NCBI GenBank assembly: GCA_012518315.1
Contig: JAAYSL010000189.1
Coordinates: forward strand, 1-54,309
Direction of reading: 5' to 3'
Source: Bacillota bacterium
GTDB lineage: Bacteria; Bacillota; Limnochordia; DTU087
DNA length: 54,309 nt
The translations under genes were made by a program, and so were the position numbers. Of this stretch, positions 52,287 through 54,309 are shown in pieces. The notes under the pieces were generated by a model that searched no databases, was not told the DNA's origin, and saw only the letters and a program-made list of their open reading frames with translations. Position 1 is the first letter of the stretch, and each line of letters opens with the position of its first letter.

Positions 52287-52315
52287 TTGACACTAGGTAA
52301 GGGATGGCATACAAT
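52287..52315 (+). promoter_or_regulatory. sigma-A-type promoter for the PpiC-TPR gene
   Basis: TTGACA (52287-52292), 17-bp spacer, TACAAT (52310-52315). Confidence 0.8.
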
Positions 52316-52366
52316 AAATCTGGTCTTTTAGTCTTTTTTGTGGGAAAAGAGCTGAGGGGGAGTATA

Positions 52367-53914
52367 ATGGTATTCGGTCTAATGCGTCACCGCATGAAAC
52401 TTATCGTGATCATCGTTTCCGTGGCCTTTGTGGGTACACTGCTATACGCTGGTGGAGTTAGTTTCTTTAGTGGCAAGGGCGGTACCGTCAATGCCGCATC
52501 AGTTGCCACTGTCAATGGCACTGATATTTCCTATGCAGATTTTTATCAAGCTTACTACAGTATTGTGCGGCAACAGGAGATGTATGGTCAGTCAATTACA
52601 GGACAAATGGTCGGACAAGTACAGTATTACGCACTAGATCAGCTGGTTAACCAGGAGCTTTTGATCCAGGCAGCAGAGAATGCCAAGATCAAAGTGGAGG
52701 AGCGCCTTGTTAATGAGCGTTACAAAGCGATTCAAGATAACTATCCCTCGAAAGCCTTGTTCGAAGAGGATTTGAGAAATTCAGGCCTTACATCGAAAGA
52801 GCTCAAAACACTTTTGCGCAATAGCCTCAAGATCGAAGCATTGCAGACCCAGCTGACTGAAGGACTTGTAGTAACAGACGAAGACATCAAGGCAAGCTAT
52901 GAAGAGGTCAATGCTCGGCATATACTGATTAAGCCAGAGGACGATGGGGATGAGGCTAAGACCGAGGCCTTGGAGCGAGCCAATCAGTTTTGTGAGGAAT
53001 TGAAGGCTGGAGCTGATTTTGCTGCCATGGCTAAGGAATACTCCGCTGATTCCGGCAGCAAAGACAGTGGTGGAGAGCTGGGTTGGTTTGGCCGGGGGAA
53101 GATGGTAGAATCCTTTGAAACAGCAGCTTTTGCCGCCAAAATCAATGAGATAGTTGGTCCTGTGGAAAGCCAGTTTGGGTATCATATTATCCAAGTGACG
53201 GAGCGGAAGGAAGCAGCCGGTGAAGAGTTCGAAAAAGCCAAGAGTGAGTTGCGGGATAAGCTACTACAGGAGAAAACCCAGGCCGAGCTAAGCCAGTGGT
53301 TTAGAGAGCTGAAGGAGACAGCCGCCATTGAGATCAAAGATCCCGGTCTCTTAGGCCAGAAGATGATGCTGGAGGGAGCCTGGCAGGAGGCGGTTGATGC
53401 CTTTAAGGCCGCTATTTTAGCCAATGAGGCCGATCCTTACCTGCACTCTTCTTTGGGCCAAGCCTATGATCAATTGGGCGAGGCAGATCTAGCCCTGGAG
53501 CAATATGAATTGGCCGCAGAGAAGATAGGTACAGATGCTGAGTTATGGCTCGTCGTAGGTATGCTGCATCAACAACGGGAAAACCTGGAGAAGGCGGTGG
53601 CCGCCTATAGACAGGCATCAGATGCTGCCCCCATGAACCTGCTTTTGCACTTGCAGTTGATGAATGCCTATGAACAGCTAGGTGAAGAGGAACTCGTCAA
53701 AGTCGAGGAAGGCAAGATAGCCTCCATTAAGCAAGCCTATGAAGAGAGGCAAAAGGCTCTAGAAGAGTTACAAAAGGCACAGGCCGAGGAAGAGGCAGCC
53801 AAGGACGGGGACGAATCTGCCCTAGGGGAGACAGAACCCCTAGAGGCCGAGGAAGGTCAGGAGTTGACGGAGACAGATGCACCTACTCTTGGCGAGAATG
53901 AATCCGGCGAGTAA
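52367..53914 (+). CDS. membrane-anchored peptidylprolyl isomerase (SurA_N/PpiC) with C-terminal TPR repeats
   Basis: N-terminal TM; SurA_N-like VNGTDISYADF...; parvulin ARHILIKPEDD...LGWFGRGKMVESFETAAFA...FGYHIIQVTERK; TPR units; start placed at ATG 52367 because the listed start lies inside the promoter. Confidence 0.88.
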   Translation: MVFGLMRHRMKLIVIIVSVAFVGTLLYAGGVSFFSGKGGTVNAASVATVNGTDISYADFYQAYYSIVRQQEMYGQSITGQMVGQVQYYALDQLVNQELLIQAAENAKIKVEERLVNERYKAIQDNYPSKALFEEDLRNSGLTSKELKTLLRNSLKIEALQTQLTEGLVVTDEDIKASYEEVNARHILIKPEDDGDEAKTEALERANQFCEELKAGADFAAMAKEYSADSGSKDSGGELGWFGRGKMVESFETAAFAAKINEIVGPVESQFGYHIIQVTERKEAAGEEFEKAKSELRDKLLQEKTQAELSQWFRELKETAAIEIKDPGLLGQKMMLEGAWQEAVDAFKAAILANEADPYLHSSLGQAYDQLGEADLALEQYELAAEKIGTDAELWLVVGMLHQQRENLEKAVAAYRQASDAAPMNLLLHLQLMNAYEQLGEEELVKVEEGKIASIKQAYEERQKALEELQKAQAEEEAAKDGDESALGETEPLEAEEGQELTETDAPTLGENESGE

Positions 53915-53940
53915 CCTCCCGTAGAAACCAATGCAGGCCG

Positions 53941-53962
53941 GAGTGGCGGGTGACCGCCACTC
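53941..53962 (+). terminator. hairpin after PpiC-TPR gene, possible terminator
   Basis: GAGTGGCGG-gtga-CCGCCACTC, short T-poor tail. Confidence 0.5.
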
Positions 53963-54034
53963 TTCCTATACATATTTGGAATACTCTAGTGTAGGGGAGA
54001 ATACCGGGAAGAGTAGCAACTAACCGGGAAAGGG

Positions 54035-54309
54035 ATGTGGTTGGATTTGCTGGCGAAAACCCCTCGAGGCACAGAAGACGTCCTTCCAAAGGAAAGCAGG
54101 ATCTGGCAGTATGTCGAAGGCCAGTTGGCTGAGATATTCTCCTTATTCGGCTATCAGGAGATCCGTACACCTATCTTTGAGGAGACGGAGTTATTTCAAC
54201 GAGGTATTGGAGAAGCCACTGATATAGTGGAAAAGGAAATGTATACATTTATTGACAGGGGTGGGAGGAGTCTAACCCTTAGGCCGGAAGGGACTGCTCC
54301 AGTGGTGAG
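54035..54309 (+). CDS. hisS: histidyl-tRNA synthetase (5' part, truncated by window)
   Basis: [91 protein letters not shown]. Confidence 0.9.
   Translation, partial: MWLDLLAKTPRGTEDVLPKESRIWQYVEGQLAEIFSLFGYQEIRTPIFEETELFQRGIGEATDIVEKEMYTFIDRGGRSLTLRPEGTAPVV

Overview
The window is a dense, mostly co-directional bacterial chromosome segment that looks like a Firmicutes-type (Bacillota) genome. It is largely core metabolism, plus one accessory-looking polysaccharide island. From left to right: (1) the edge of a Phd/YefM-like antitoxin gene (-); (2) a sigma-A promoter and a T-box leader with a predicted Leu CUC specifier, driving ilvB-ilvN-ilvC-leuA-leuC-leuD-leuB-cimA; (3) an L,D-transpeptidase with two peptidoglycan-binding repeats and an orphan membrane-anchored solute-binding-like protein; (4) glmM-acpS-nnr-alr; (5) a putative alpha-glucan/glycoconjugate island at about 17.6-26.4 kb: membrane-anchored glucodextranase-C/DOMON-like protein, APH-fold kinase, GT4, nucleotidyltransferase fused to a degenerate phosphomannomutase, convergent GH57 and DUF4912; (6) nagA-nagB facing yvcK-rapZ-PHP, with whiA divergent; (7) cggR-gap-pgk-tpiA-gpmI-eno-secG; (8) secD-secF, phasin-like/UbiB-like, lapA-like, recJ, apt, relA/spoT, dtd, MBL hydrolase, PpiC-TPR protein and the start of hisS. 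The items most worth a second look are: the island and its pseudo-phosphomutase; a two-hairpin leader with competing repeats upstream of the GT4 gene; an intrinsic terminator embedded in the antisense of the GH57 3' end; a possible attenuator upstream of PHP-rapZ-yvcK; a 21-bp-phased repeat array upstream of nagA; and a good CggR-type operator. No rRNA, tRNA, CRISPR array or intact mobile element was seen. All family assignments come from reading motifs; no searches were run.
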